A DNA stretch of 64,000 nucleotides from CAVSJJ01 sp963771015 (GCA_963771015.1 CAVYRN010000009.1:62001-126000); one strand, 5' to 3'. Shown: positions 7,470 to 16,244, counted from the stretch's first letter. The notes: a model not told the origin generated them from the sequence alone. A program made the numbers and translations.

Positions 7470-10135
7470 TCCCCGAGCGGCCGCTGGACCGGGTCGGCTC
7501 CATCAAGCTCAAGCTCGGTCTCCTCGTCGGCGCCAGCATCCTTGTCGCCACCGCCGTCGCGGGGGTCGGGGAACAGGCCGAGGTCCCGTGGTGGCTCAGC
7601 CTCCCCGTGACGCTCGCGGCGGCTCTCGGGATCACCCAGTGGCTCGCCCGGGGGATGACCTCGCCGCTGCGCGAGATGACCGCTGTCGCCCGCCGGATGG
7701 CGGCCGGCGACCACAGCCAGCGGGTCACGGCGACCTCGACCGACGAGGTCGGCGGCCTGGCGCGGGCGTTCAACACGATGGCCGCCGACCTCGGGGCCGC
7801 CGACGAGCAGCGTCGCCAGCTCATCGCCACCGTCTCCCACGAGCTCCGTACGCCTCTGGCCGCCCAGCGCGCCCTCCTCGAGAACCTCGTCGACGGGGTC
7901 GCTGCCCCCGACCCGGCCTCCCTCGGCACCGCCCTCGCGCAGGCCGAGCGGATGAGCGACCTTGTCACCGACCTGCTCGACCTGTCCCGCATCGAGGCGG
8001 GCCAGGCCCGGCTGCGGGCCGAGCCGGTCCTCGTCGTCGAGCTTCTCACCCGCTGTGTCGCCGAGGCGGGGCTGACCCCGCGGGCCGTGCGCCATGAGGT
8101 CGTCGTCGAGCCGGAGGACCTGGTCGTCGAGGCGGACCCGGCGCGGCTGGTGCAGGTCGTCGCCAACCTCCTCGACAACGCCGGGCGGCACAGCCCCGCC
8201 GAGGGTGTGGTGCGGGTGAACGCGTATGCCGTGGCCGGCGACCGGTGGGCCCTCGAGGTCGCCGACGAGGGCCGGGGCATTCCGCCCGAGTCGGCCGAGG
8301 TCGTCTTCGAGCGGTTCGGCACCGGGAGCGACAACGCCGGAGGGACCGGCCTCGGCCTGGCCATCGCCCGGTGGGTGTGCGAGCTACATGGGGGGACGGT
8401 CGAGGCCGTCCGACCGGCGCACGACCGGTCCGGCGCGGTCATCCGCGCGGTGCTGCCACGGCATACCCCGGGGGCCGGTCGCGCCGACGCACCGGCGGTC
8501 GAACCGGCGCCCGTCCCACGACCTCACGTCCCGCAACGGAACCCCGTGCCGACCCAGGAGGGCCCGATGTCCGCACCCGCCGCCGCTCCGGCCATGCCGC
8601 CCCAGCCCGCGGCGCGGCCATCCGCTCCGCCGGTGCCACCGTTCGACGTCATCGGCGACGTCTGGCCCGAGGCGGGGATCGGTCCGCAGGTGGGACTGCT
8701 CGGTGCCGCCCTCGCCGTCGGACTCGTCGGGGCCCTCCTCGTCCCGTACCACCCGATCGGCGTCGGGGTCCTGGTCACCCTGCTCGCCGGAGGAGCGGTC
8801 ATCTGGTGGGCGAGCCGGTACCGCACGCGGCCCTGGGCGGTCGGCTGCGCGGGCCTGGCCGTGGGACTGGGCACGCTCGTCGTCCTGCGGGCATCCGCGT
8901 GGCTGGCCGTGCTCGCGGTCCTTGTCGCCGGCGTCCTCGTCGCGGCCGCCGTGACCGATGCCCACCGGCTCCTGGCGATCGTCGCCGGGCCGTTCGCATG
9001 GGTCCTCGCCGCTGCGCGGGGGCTGCCCCTGTTGGGCCGGACCCTGACGGCGATGTCGCGGCGCCGGCACCTGTGGCCGGTACTGCGGACGGCCGCCACC
9101 TCCGTCGTGCTCGTCGTCGCGTTCGGCTCGCTGTTCGCCTCGGGGGACGCCGTCTTCGGGGCCTGGGCGGACGCCCTCGTGCCCAATCTCGACATGAGCG
9201 GCTTCACCCTGCGCACCTTCGTGGCCGTCCTCGTCGGCGGCATCGTGCTCGCCGGCTCCTATCTCGCGGTCAACCCCCCGAGCGTCGACGTCCTGCGGCC
9301 TCCGCCGGGCCGTCCCGTCGCCCGCTCCTGGGAGTGGCTGGTGCCGGTCGGGCTCGTCGTCGCGGTGTTCGCGACCTTCCTCCTCGCCCAGGCGGCGGCC
9401 CTCCTGGGCGGCCACGACTATGTCCAGCGGACGACGGGGCTGACGTACGCCGACTACGTCCACGAGGGGTTCGGGCAGCTGACCGTCGTCACGGTGCTCA
9501 CCCTCCTCGTCGTTGCCGTCACGGCCCGCAAGGCCCCGGTCGCCACGGCCGCCGACCGGCTGCGGCTGCGCTCCATGCTCGGCGCGCTCGGCGCGATGAC
9601 CCTCGTCGTCGTGGCGTCCGCCCTGCACCGGATGGCGACGTACCAGGCGGCGTACGGGTTCACGACGCTCCGGCTGCTCGTCGACGGGTTCGAGCTGTGG
9701 CTCGGCCTCGTCGTCATGCTGGTCCTCGTCGCCGGGATCCGGCTGCGTGGCGGCTGGCTGCCGCGGGCAGCGCTGCTCTCCGGCGCGAGCGTCCTGCTCG
9801 TCCTCGGCCTGATGAACCCCGACGGCTGGGTCGCCCAGCGGAACATCGACCGCTACCACGCGGGCGCCACACTCGACACCGTCTATCTCGGGGTACTCGG
9901 CGAGGACGCGGTCCCGGCGATAGTCCGCGCCGACCTGCCCGCCGACCTGACCGGCTGTCTCGTCGGTGCGGCGACGAGGAGCGGGAACGCGCTGGCCTCC
10001 CAGGGCGGAGATCTCCTCGGCTGGAACATCGGGCGGTCCCGGGCGGCCGCCGCCGCGGAGGGGGTGGCGGCGCTCGACCCGGGTTCCCCGACGTGCGTGG
10101 CGCTGCTCCACCCCGCCGAACCTCTCTCACCCTGA
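7466..10135 (+). CDS. sensor histidine kinase fused in frame to a DUF4153/DUF4173-type membrane protein
   Basis: One uninterrupted 889-codon frame. Residues 1-60 hold two membrane helices with almost no extracytoplasmic loop, then HAMP (about 57-110), the H-box SHELRTP with His125, and N, G1 and G2 boxes (NLLDNAGRHS, DEGRGIPP, GGTGLGLAIA) to about residue 335. A proline-rich linker follows. From residue 368 (MSAPAAAPAMPPQ) there are about ten membrane helices with the DUF4173-like block ALHRMATYQAAYGFTTLRL...NPDGWVAQRNIDRY. The internal ATG at 8567 has its own AGGAGG at 8556-8561, so the second half may also be made separately. No stop codon lies between the halves in any plus frame. Confidence 0.85.
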   Translation: MIPERPLDRVGSIKLKLGLLVGASILVATAVAGVGEQAEVPWWLSLPVTLAAALGITQWLARGMTSPLREMTAVARRMAAGDHSQRVTATSTDEVGGLARAFNTMAADLGAADEQRRQLIATVSHELRTPLAAQRALLENLVDGVAAPDPASLGTALAQAERMSDLVTDLLDLSRIEAGQARLRAEPVLVVELLTRCVAEAGLTPRAVRHEVVVEPEDLVVEADPARLVQVVANLLDNAGRHSPAEGVVRVNAYAVAGDRWALEVADEGRGIPPESAEVVFERFGTGSDNAGGTGLGLAIARWVCELHGGTVEAVRPAHDRSGAVIRAVLPRHTPGAGRADAPAVEPAPVPRPHVPQRNPVPTQEGPMSAPAAAPAMPPQPAARPSAPPVPPFDVIGDVWPEAGIGPQVGLLGAALAVGLVGALLVPYHPIGVGVLVTLLAGGAVIWWASRYRTRPWAVGCAGLAVGLGTLVVLRASAWLAVLAVLVAGVLVAAAVTDAHRLLAIVAGPFAWVLAAARGLPLLGRTLTAMSRRRHLWPVLRTAATSVVLVVAFGSLFASGDAVFGAWADALVPNLDMSGFTLRTFVAVLVGGIVLAGSYLAVNPPSVDVLRPPPGRPVARSWEWLVPVGLVVAVFATFLLAQAAALLGGHDYVQRTTGLTYADYVHEGFGQLTVVTVLTLLVVAVTARKAPVATAADRLRLRSMLGALGAMTLVVVASALHRMATYQAAYGFTTLRLLVDGFELWLGLVVMLVLVAGIRLRGGWLPRAALLSGASVLLVLGLMNPDGWVAQRNIDRYHAGATLDTVYLGVLGEDAVPAIVRADLPADLTGCLVGAATRSGNALASQGGDLLGWNIGRSRAAAAAEGVAALDPGSPTCVALLHPAEPLSP
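8556..8569 (+). promoter_or_regulatory. internal ribosome binding site and ATG for the DUF4153-type half
   Basis: AGGAGG at 8556-8561 lies 5 nt before an in-frame ATG at 8567. Such a strong site inside an open reading frame suggests a separate 522-residue membrane protein is translated from here, alone or beside the fusion. Confidence 0.6.
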
Positions 10136-10177
10136 CCGGGTGGCGGTTGCGGACCGAGGAGTCCGGCTGAGGCACGG

Positions 10178-10183
10178 CATACT
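10178..10183 (+). promoter_or_regulatory. candidate -10 element for aroQ
   Basis: CATACT sits 8 nt before the ATG at 10192, so the transcript would start at or near the A of the start codon. The element overlaps a copy of the iterated CGGCATAC octamer (10176-10182). Confidence 0.4.
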
Positions 10184-10191
10184 CAACAGTC

Positions 10192-10629
10192 ATGGATGCA
10201 CGGACGGTGCTGGTGCTCAACGGGCCCAACCTCAACCTGCTCGGCGAGCGCGAGCCGGAGATCTACGGCCACGCGACGCTCGCCGACGTCGAGGACGTGT
10301 GCCGCGCGGCCGCCACAGCGGCCGGACTCGTCGCCGAGTGCCGACAGACCAACCACGAGGGCACCCTCATCGACTGGGTCCAGGAGGGGCGCCGCGGCAT
10401 CGCCGGCATCGTCGTCAACGCGGGGGGCTACACGCACACGTCCGTCGCGCTGCGCGACGCGCTCGCCGCGGTGAGGGTGCCGACGGTCGAGGTGCACATC
10501 AGCGACATCCACTCCCGCGAAGAGTTCCGGCACCACTCCTACCTCACCGATGTCTGCGACCACGCGGTCATCGGCGCAGGGGTGCCGGGGTACGCCGAGG
10601 CCATCTCGTGGGTGGCCTCGCGCGGCTGA
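10192..10629 (+). CDS. aroQ: type II 3-dehydroquinate dehydratase
   Basis: A 145-residue enzyme converting 3-dehydroquinate to 3-dehydroshikimate in the shikimate pathway; the family forms dodecamers. It shows the signature LNGPNLNLLGEREPEIYG with the catalytic Tyr25, the NHEG...NAGGYTHTSVALRDAL substrate-binding block and the VEVHISD stretch carrying the catalytic His. Length matches the family (about 145-150). The other aro genes are not in the window. No Shine-Dalgarno is seen and a -10-like element lies 8 nt upstream. Confidence 0.95.
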   Translation: MDARTVLVLNGPNLNLLGEREPEIYGHATLADVEDVCRAAATAAGLVAECRQTNHEGTLIDWVQEGRRGIAGIVVNAGGYTHTSVALRDALAAVRVPTVEVHISDIHSREEFRHHSYLTDVCDHAVIGAGVPGYAEAISWVASRG

Positions 10630-10702
10630 GCGTCGCCGGCCCGCTCGGCGTCACGCGACGGTCGAACAGCCCCCCGGCCGGTCCGCGGCCTCCTCACCTC
10701 TA

Positions 10703-10785
10703 ACCTCTGCTAGCAGACCTTCGTCGACTCAGCAGAGGGTAGAACCTCTGCTGAGTGGGCCTACCCTCTGCTAGCAGAGGGTAGG
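10703..10785. repeat. three consecutive palindromes built on CTCTGCT/AGCAGAG
   Basis: First, TCTGCTAGCAGA (10706-10717) is a perfect palindrome. Second, ACTCAGCAGAGG (10727-10738) and CCTCTGCTGAGT (10745-10756) form a perfect 12-bp inverted repeat around 6 nt. Third, positions 10760-10785 form a perfect 26-bp palindrome (arm CCTACCCTCTGCT). The same 8-mer AGCAGAGG or its complement recurs in all of them. They could end aroQ transcription, bind a regulator, or be a repeat element. Confidence 0.85.
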
Positions 10786-10875
10786 GAGACGCCGCGGGGG
10801 AGCGGGCGGCGGGAAGCGGGCGGCGGGGAGCGCCGGGCCGGGCCCGGGGAGAGGCTTCGGGCGAGGTGGACCTAG

Positions 10876-10895
10876 ATACTAGGACGTCCTAGTAT
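10876..10895. promoter_or_regulatory. 20-bp perfect palindrome, likely operator of icmF
   Basis: ATACTAGGAC followed at once by GTCCTAGTAT, a perfect dyad with no spacer, 71 nt before the icmF start. Size and symmetry fit a dimeric TetR- or GntR-type repressor site. The regulator is not identified and none is adjacent on that side. Confidence 0.65.
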
Positions 10896-10966
10896 TTTGG
10901 GAGACCCCCGCTCGACGGACCCGCCCCGTGCGTCCCGTCGCTCGGCGACCCCGACCCTGGAGCGAG

Positions 10967-13900
10967 ATGACCACCGACGCCCAGCACGCTGCCCCAGAGC
11001 TTCACGTACCCGTCCACCCGGTGCGCCTCGTCACCGCGTCGAGCCTGTTCGACGGCCACGACGCGTCGATCAACATCATGCGGCGGATCATGCAGAGCCA
11101 GGGCGCGGAGGTCATCCACCTCGGGCACAACCGCAGCGTCCAGGAGGTCGTCGACGCCGCGATCGAGGAGGACGTCCAGGGCGTCGCCGTCAGCTCCTAC
11201 CAGGGTGGCCACGTCGAGTACTTCGAGTACCTCGTCCAGCTCCTGCGCGAGGCCGGCGCCGGTCACGTCCACGTCGTCGGTGGTGGTGGCGGCGTCATCG
11301 TCGCCGACGAGGTCGAGCGGCTGCGGGCCTCCGGCGTGACGATCTTCAGCCCCGAGGACGGCCAGCGGCTCGGCCTGCCGGGCATGGTCAACCAGGTCAT
11401 CGAGGCCTGCGACACCGACCTGTATGCCGCCCAGCCCGTTGACGTGCGCGCCCTCCTCGCGGGGGACCGGACGGCGGTGGCCCGGGCCATCACCGGCGCC
11501 GAGGCCGGCGCTCTCGGCGACGACGTCCTCGGCGAGGTCCGGGCGGCGGCGAGCACGCGGCATACCCCGGTCCTCGGCATCACCGGCACCGGTGGCTCGG
11601 GGAAGTCCTCGCTCACGGATGAGCTCGTCCGGCGGCTGCGGGTGGACCAGCAGGACAAGCTCCGCATCGCGGTCGTCGCGATCGACCCGACCCGGCGCCG
11701 CGGCGGAGGGGCGCTGCTCGGCGACCGGATCCGGATGAACGCCCTCGACGGCGACCGGGTCTTCTTCCGCTCGGTCGCGACGCGTGGCGGCCGCGAGGTG
11801 CCCGAGTCGCTGGGGGACATCCTGGCGATCCTCGGGGCGGCGGCCTTCGACCTCGTCATCGTCGAGACGCCGGGCATCGGCCAGGGGGACGCCGCGATCA
11901 CCCACTTCGCCGACGTCAACCTCTATGTCATGACGCCCGAGTTCGGTGCCGCCAGCCAGCTCGAGAAGATCGACATGCTCGACTTCGCCGACGTCGTCGC
12001 CATCAACAAGTTCGAGCGTCGCGGCGCCATGGACGCGCTGCGCGACGTCGGACGCCAGCTCGTCCGCAACCGCGAGGCGTTCGGCTCCCGGCCCGAGGAC
12101 ATGCCGGTCTTCGGGACCTCGGCCGCGACCTTCAACGACGACGGGGTGACCGCCCTCTACCAGGAGCTGCGGGCGCGACTGGCCGACCGGGGCCTCGACA
12201 TCGCGGAGGGGTTGCTTGCGCCGGTCTCCGTCCGGCACTCCAGCGTGCTGCGTCAGGTCGTCCCTCCGCAGCGGGTGCGCTACCTCTCCGAGATCTCCGA
12301 GACCGTGCGTCGCTACCACGAGGACACCGCGGGGTATGCCGCCCTGGCGCGTCGGGTCCAGCGGCTTGAGGCCGTCGACGACGAGCTGGCCGCCGCCGGG
12401 CACACGGACCACGCCGTCGACGGGCTCCTCACGGCCGCCCGCGAGGAGCTGCCGACCGCGGTCGCCGAGGCGATCGAGGGCTGGCCGTCGGTCGTCGAGT
12501 CCTACTCCGGAGACGAGCAGGTGGTCCGGGTCCGCGACCGTGTGATCCACACCCCGCTGACGCGAGAGTCGTTGTCCGGCAACAAGATCAACCGGGTAGC
12601 CCTGCCCCGGTACGCCGATCACGGCGACCTGGTCTCGTTCCTTCGTCGCGAGAACCTCCCCGGGTTCTTCCCGTTCACCGCCGGGGTCTTCCCGTTCAAG
12701 CGCGACAACGAGGACCCCGCTCGGATGTTCGCCGGCGAGGGTGACCCGTTCCGGACGAACCGGCGGTTCAAGCTCCTCTCCGAGGGACAGCCGGCGACCC
12801 GGCTGTCGACGGCGTTCGACTCGGTGACGCTCTACGGGCGGGACCCCGACCCGCGCCCGGACATCTACGGCAAGGTCGGCACCTCCGGGGTGTCGGTAGC
12901 GACGGTCGACGACATGAAGGAGCTGTACTCCGGCTTCGACCTCGTCTCGCCGACGACGAGCGTGTCGATGACGATCAACGGTCCGGCGCCGACGATCCTC
13001 GCGTTCTTCCTCAACACCGTGATGGACAGGGAGCTGGAGCGGTTCACGGCCGACCACGGCCGCGAGCCGACCGCGGAGGAGGCGGACGGCATCCGGGCCA
13101 CCGCCCTCTCGCAGGTCCGTGGGACGGTCCAGGCCGACATCCTCAAGGAGGACCAGGGCCAGAACACCTGCCTGTTCTCGACCGAGTTCTCGCTGCGGAT
13201 GATGGCCGACATCCAGGAGTGGTTCATCGAGAACGGGGTCCGCAACTTCTACTCGGTCTCCATCAGCGGCTACCACATCGCCGAGGCCGGGGCGAACCCC
13301 ATCAGCCAGCTCGCCTTCACCCTCGCCAACGGGTTCACCTACGTCGAGGCCTACTTGGCCCGCGGCATGGACATCAACGACTTCGCCCCGAACCTGTCGT
13401 TCTTCTTCTCCAACGGGATGGACCCCGAGTACTCCGTCATCGGGCGGGTAGCCCGGCGGATCTGGGCCGTGGCGATGCGGGACACGTACGGCGCCAACGA
13501 GCGGGCCCAGAAGCTCAAGTACCACATCCAGACGAGCGGCCGAAGCCTGCACGCGCAGGAGATGGACTTCAACGACATCCGTACCACGTTGCAGGCGCTC
13601 ATCGCGATCTACGACAACGCTCAGTCGCTGCACACCAACGCCTTCGACGAGGCCGTGACGACCCCGAGCGAGGAGTCGGTGCGCAGGGCGCTCGCGATCC
13701 AGATGATCATCAACCGCGAGTGGGGCCTGGCGATGAACGAGAACCCGCTCCAGGGGTCGTTCGTCATCGACGAGCTGACCGACCTCGTCGAGTCCGAGGT
13801 GCTCGCCGAGTTCGACCGCATCAACGAGCGCGGGGGCGTCCTCGGGGCGATGGAGACCGGCTACCAGCGCGGCAGGATCCAGGACGAGTCGATGCTCTAC

Positions 13901-14218
13901 GAGCAGCGCAAGCATGACGGGTCGCTGCCGATCATCGGCGTCAACACGTTCCGGCGCCCGGGGGAGACCGGTACACCGCAGCACGTCGAGCTGGCCCGTG
14001 CCTCCGAGGACGAGAAGGAGTCCCAGCTGGCTCGGGTACGGGCGTTCCGCGAGAGCCACCGCGAGGAGGCCGAGGCGGCCCTGGCCCGGCTCAAGGAGGC
14101 GGCCGTGCGCGGGGAGAATGTCTTCGCCGCCCTCATGGACGCCGCCCGGGTGTGTTCGCTCCAGCAGGTGACCGATGCCTTCTTCGAGGTCGGCGGCCAG
14201 TACCGGCGGAACGTCTGA
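10967..14218 (+). CDS. icmF: fused isobutyryl-CoA mutase (B12-dependent) with MeaI-type GTPase chaperone domain
   Basis: A 1083-residue fusion interconverting isobutyryl-CoA and n-butyryl-CoA with adenosylcobalamin; relatives also act on pivalyl-CoA. Domain order is the IcmF order. The B12-binding domain (about 18-150) has the FDGHD motif with ligand His31 and SSYQGGH. The G3E-family GTPase (about 200-420) has the P-loop GITGTGGSGKSS at 204-215. The substrate-binding TIM barrel follows (about 530-1083). Length matches the family (about 1080-1100). The ATG at 10967 is preferred because CTGGAGCGAG precedes it and the B12 domain then begins normally; a farther ATG at 10928 adds a basic stretch without a ribosome site. 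It belongs to valine or fatty-acid metabolism. Confidence 0.93.
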   Translation: MTTDAQHAAPELHVPVHPVRLVTASSLFDGHDASINIMRRIMQSQGAEVIHLGHNRSVQEVVDAAIEEDVQGVAVSSYQGGHVEYFEYLVQLLREAGAGHVHVVGGGGGVIVADEVERLRASGVTIFSPEDGQRLGLPGMVNQVIEACDTDLYAAQPVDVRALLAGDRTAVARAITGAEAGALGDDVLGEVRAAASTRHTPVLGITGTGGSGKSSLTDELVRRLRVDQQDKLRIAVVAIDPTRRRGGGALLGDRIRMNALDGDRVFFRSVATRGGREVPESLGDILAILGAAAFDLVIVETPGIGQGDAAITHFADVNLYVMTPEFGAASQLEKIDMLDFADVVAINKFERRGAMDALRDVGRQLVRNREAFGSRPEDMPVFGTSAATFNDDGVTALYQELRARLADRGLDIAEGLLAPVSVRHSSVLRQVVPPQRVRYLSEISETVRRYHEDTAGYAALARRVQRLEAVDDELAAAGHTDHAVDGLLTAAREELPTAVAEAIEGWPSVVESYSGDEQVVRVRDRVIHTPLTRESLSGNKINRVALPRYADHGDLVSFLRRENLPGFFPFTAGVFPFKRDNEDPARMFAGEGDPFRTNRRFKLLSEGQPATRLSTAFDSVTLYGRDPDPRPDIYGKVGTSGVSVATVDDMKELYSGFDLVSPTTSVSMTINGPAPTILAFFLNTVMDRELERFTADHGREPTAEEADGIRATALSQVRGTVQADILKEDQGQNTCLFSTEFSLRMMADIQEWFIENGVRNFYSVSISGYHIAEAGANPISQLAFTLANGFTYVEAYLARGMDINDFAPNLSFFFSNGMDPEYSVIGRVARRIWAVAMRDTYGANERAQKLKYHIQTSGRSLHAQEMDFNDIRTTLQALIAIYDNAQSLHTNAFDEAVTTPSEESVRRALAIQMIINREWGLAMNENPLQGSFVIDELTDLVESEVLAEFDRINERGGVLGAMETGYQRGRIQDESMLYEQRKHDGSLPIIGVNTFRRPGETGTPQHVELARASEDEKESQLARVRAFRESHREEAEAALARLKEAAVRGENVFAALMDAARVCSLQQVTDAFFEVGGQYRRNV

Positions 14219-14265
14219 CCCGCAGCTCGCCCCGGCGCCGTCGCTGACGGGTGGGGCGGCCCGTC

Positions 14266-15180
14266 TCAGCCAGAATGCGAGGTCGGCCTGGGCGACAGGC
14301 CTGAGCCGATGTCCTCGAGCGCGCCGACGACGAAGCGCACCGCTTGCCGCGCATAGCGGTCGGGGCGGCACAGGGCCACGATGCTGCGCCCGGAGCGGAC
14401 GCCGGCGAGTGGTCGAAGCACCAGCCCTTCATCCCCCGTGGTGAACCGCGGCAGCAGGGCCAGGGCCATGCCGCTCGCCACCAACGACCCGATCAACCTG
14501 TTGTCCCGCAACCTGACTCGCCGGTGCAACGGTTCGCCGATCTCCTGCTCGACCGCGATCAGGATGGTGTCGAAGGGATAGCCGACCGGCACGCCGATCC
14601 AGGTCGTGCCCCGGAGATCTGCCGGGCGCAGCACCGTCCGACTCGTCAGGGGGTGATGTACGGGGAGGGCCACGTCGATCGGCTCCGTGGCGAGCAACCG
14701 CGCCGTGAGTCCTTCGGCCCCCGCCGGCACGTCACCGGTGAGGCTGTGCGCGATGACGATGTCGGCGTCCAGCGTGCGCGCCGCGTAGTCCCCCTCCGCG
14801 AGGTCGAAGTCGTCCAGGTCGAGCTCGATGGCGGTGTCGGCCAGCCGCGCGGCCAGCGCGGGGAGCAGCGCCGTGCCCGCGCTCGGCAGGGTCCCGATGC
14901 TGACCCGGCCGCGCGGCTCCCCCCGCGCGGCGTCAAGTCGCGCCTGAACGGAGGCGAGCGCCCGGCATACCTCGTCCGCGCCGGCCGCGAGCAGCTGGCC
15001 CTCTGCGGTGAGCCGGACCCCCCGCCCGTCCGGTTCCACGAGGGCGACACCCAGCTCGCGCTCGGCAGTGCGCAGCTGCTGGGAGACGGCCGATGGCGTG
15101 CGGTGGGTCGACTCCGCCACGGCGGCGAGGGTGCCCCGGACGGACAGTTCGCGGAGCAGCTCCAGGTGACGAACATCCAT
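14266..15180 (-). CDS. LysR-family transcriptional regulator
   Basis: A 304-residue regulator. The N-terminal winged helix-turn-helix (about 1-60: MDVRHLELLRELSVRGTLAAVAESTHRTPSAVSQQLRTAERELGVALVEPDGRGVRLT) is canonical. The effector domain runs from about 90 to 290. It is transcribed away from an EamA transporter with 72 nt between the starts, and an 8-bp inverted repeat sits in that gap, so it probably controls both itself and the transporter in response to the exported compound. Confidence 0.92.
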   Translation of the reverse strand: MDVRHLELLRELSVRGTLAAVAESTHRTPSAVSQQLRTAERELGVALVEPDGRGVRLTAEGQLLAAGADEVCRALASVQARLDAARGEPRGRVSIGTLPSAGTALLPALAARLADTAIELDLDDFDLAEGDYAARTLDADIVIAHSLTGDVPAGAEGLTARLLATEPIDVALPVHHPLTSRTVLRPADLRGTTWIGVPVGYPFDTILIAVEQEIGEPLHRRVRLRDNRLIGSLVASGMALALLPRFTTGDEGLVLRPLAGVRSGRSIVALCRPDRYARQAVRFVVGALEDIGSGLSPRPTSHSG

Positions 15181-15191
15181 GAAGCCAGTCT

Positions 15192-15213
15192 AATGATTCC
15201 ATTCAGAATCATT
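15192..15213. promoter_or_regulatory. likely LysR operator between divergent genes
   Basis: AATGATTC (15192-15199) and GAATCATT (15206-15213) form a perfect 8-bp inverted repeat around 6 nt. It lies 12 nt before the LysR start and 40 nt before the EamA start, the normal place for autoregulation and activation of a divergent partner. Confidence 0.65.
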
Positions 15214-15239
15214 CGCTGGACGTGGGGTAATGCGACCTC

Positions 15240-15245
15240 CACACT
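15240..15245 (+). promoter_or_regulatory. candidate -10 element for the EamA transporter
   Basis: CACACT lies 7 nt before the ATG at 15253 with no Shine-Dalgarno between, again fitting a leaderless message. Confidence 0.35.
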
Positions 15246-15252
15246 CGACGGT

Positions 15253-16194
15253 ATGCCCCCGCGCCACATCCTCCTCGCGGTTCTGGTCGCGGTGCTGTGG
15301 GGCTTGAACTTCCTGGCGATCCACGCATCGCTCCAGCAGTTCCCACCGCTCTTCCTCGTCGCCCTCCGCTTCGCGGTGATCGCGGTACCGACGATTGCCT
15401 TCGTGCCCCGACCGCAGGTGCCGTTGCGCTGGCTGGTCGGCTACGGCCTCGGCTTCGGCACGGTTCAGTTCTTCGGTCTCTACCTCGGCATGGCAGCAGG
15501 CTTCCCCGCCGGCCTGGCCTCCCTCGTGCTGCAGGCGTCGGCGCCGTTCACGGTCGTGCTCGGCGCGCTCCTGCTGCGTGAGCGGCTGACGCCGCGACGC
15601 GTGGCCGGGGTGACGATCGCCGCCACTGGGCTGGCCGTCGTCGGCGTCACGCGCGCGGACGCAACCTCGTGGTGGCCCTTCGCACTGGTCACCCTGGGTG
15701 CCCTGGGCTGGGCGCTGGGCAATCTCGCGAGCCGACTCGCGGCTCCACCGGTTCCGCTGCACCTGACCCTGTGGATGTCGGTCGTTCCTCCGCTGCCGAT
15801 GCTCGCGCTGTCGGTGCTCATCGAGGGTCCCGACGTGGTGCGCCGGGCGCTGGCCACCTCGCTGACGGCCACCGCGGTGCCCGCCTGGGTGGGGCTGGCC
15901 TACACCGTCCTGGTCGGCACCATCGTCGGCTCCGGGCTCTGGGTGTGGCTGATGGCTCGGCATGCGGCGGGGGTTGTGGCGCCGTTCTCGATGCTCGTGC
16001 CGGTCGTGGGGATCGTCGCGGCGTGGCTGGTCCTCAGCGAACGGCCTGCGGTGCTGGAGCTGGCCGGAGGAGTGCTGGTCGTCTGCGGCGTCCTGCTCTC
16101 GGCACGGGGTGCGGGCACACCGGGGCCGGTGGCGAGGCCGGAGCCCATGGAGCTGAGCAAGGCGGGGACCCGACCGGGGCGGGACGGCGGATGA
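15253..16194 (+). CDS. EamA/DMT-family transporter
   Basis: A 313-residue membrane protein with ten hydrophobic helices arranged as two repeats of five, the drug/metabolite transporter fold. The first repeat starts ILLAVLVAVLWGLNFLAIHASL and the second WWPFALVTLGALGWALGNLASRL. The C-tail is short and polar. These proteins export amino acids, purines or metabolites; the substrate cannot be told. The ATG at 15253 is chosen because it begins exactly at the first helix; the same frame is open much farther upstream but there runs antisense to the LysR gene. Confidence 0.9.
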   Translation: MPPRHILLAVLVAVLWGLNFLAIHASLQQFPPLFLVALRFAVIAVPTIAFVPRPQVPLRWLVGYGLGFGTVQFFGLYLGMAAGFPAGLASLVLQASAPFTVVLGALLLRERLTPRRVAGVTIAATGLAVVGVTRADATSWWPFALVTLGALGWALGNLASRLAAPPVPLHLTLWMSVVPPLPMLALSVLIEGPDVVRRALATSLTATAVPAWVGLAYTVLVGTIVGSGLWVWLMARHAAGVVAPFSMLVPVVGIVAAWLVLSERPAVLELAGGVLVVCGVLLSARGAGTPGPVARPEPMELSKAGTRPGRDGG

Positions 16195-16244
16195 GCGGGC
16201 ACCGTCTCTCAGCGTGCCCCGAGACCAGTGGCAGGATGCGAGCC

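Larger units (their letters stand above)
10630..10966. other. gene-free spacer between aroQ and icmF, rich in palindromes
   Basis: This 337-nt stretch holds no convincing gene. It contains a cluster of three perfect inverted repeats (10703-10785), a very G-rich stretch with repeated GCGGGCGGCGGG text (about 10796-10850) and a 20-bp perfect palindrome (10876-10895) before icmF. The AT-rich islands stand out in an otherwise GC-rich spacer. Confidence 0.8.

Noticed and set aside
8245..10170. A 641-codon plus-strand frame overlapping the kinase/DUF4153 gene
   Set aside because: Arginine- and glycine-rich shadow in another frame; the membrane-protein frame has the helices and the ribosome site.
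10889..14371. A 1160-codon open frame on the minus strand opposite icmF
   Set aside because: It mirrors the icmF coding frame, has the Arg/Asp/Gly/Val-rich composition of antisense frames in GC-rich DNA and no domain; icmF explains the region.
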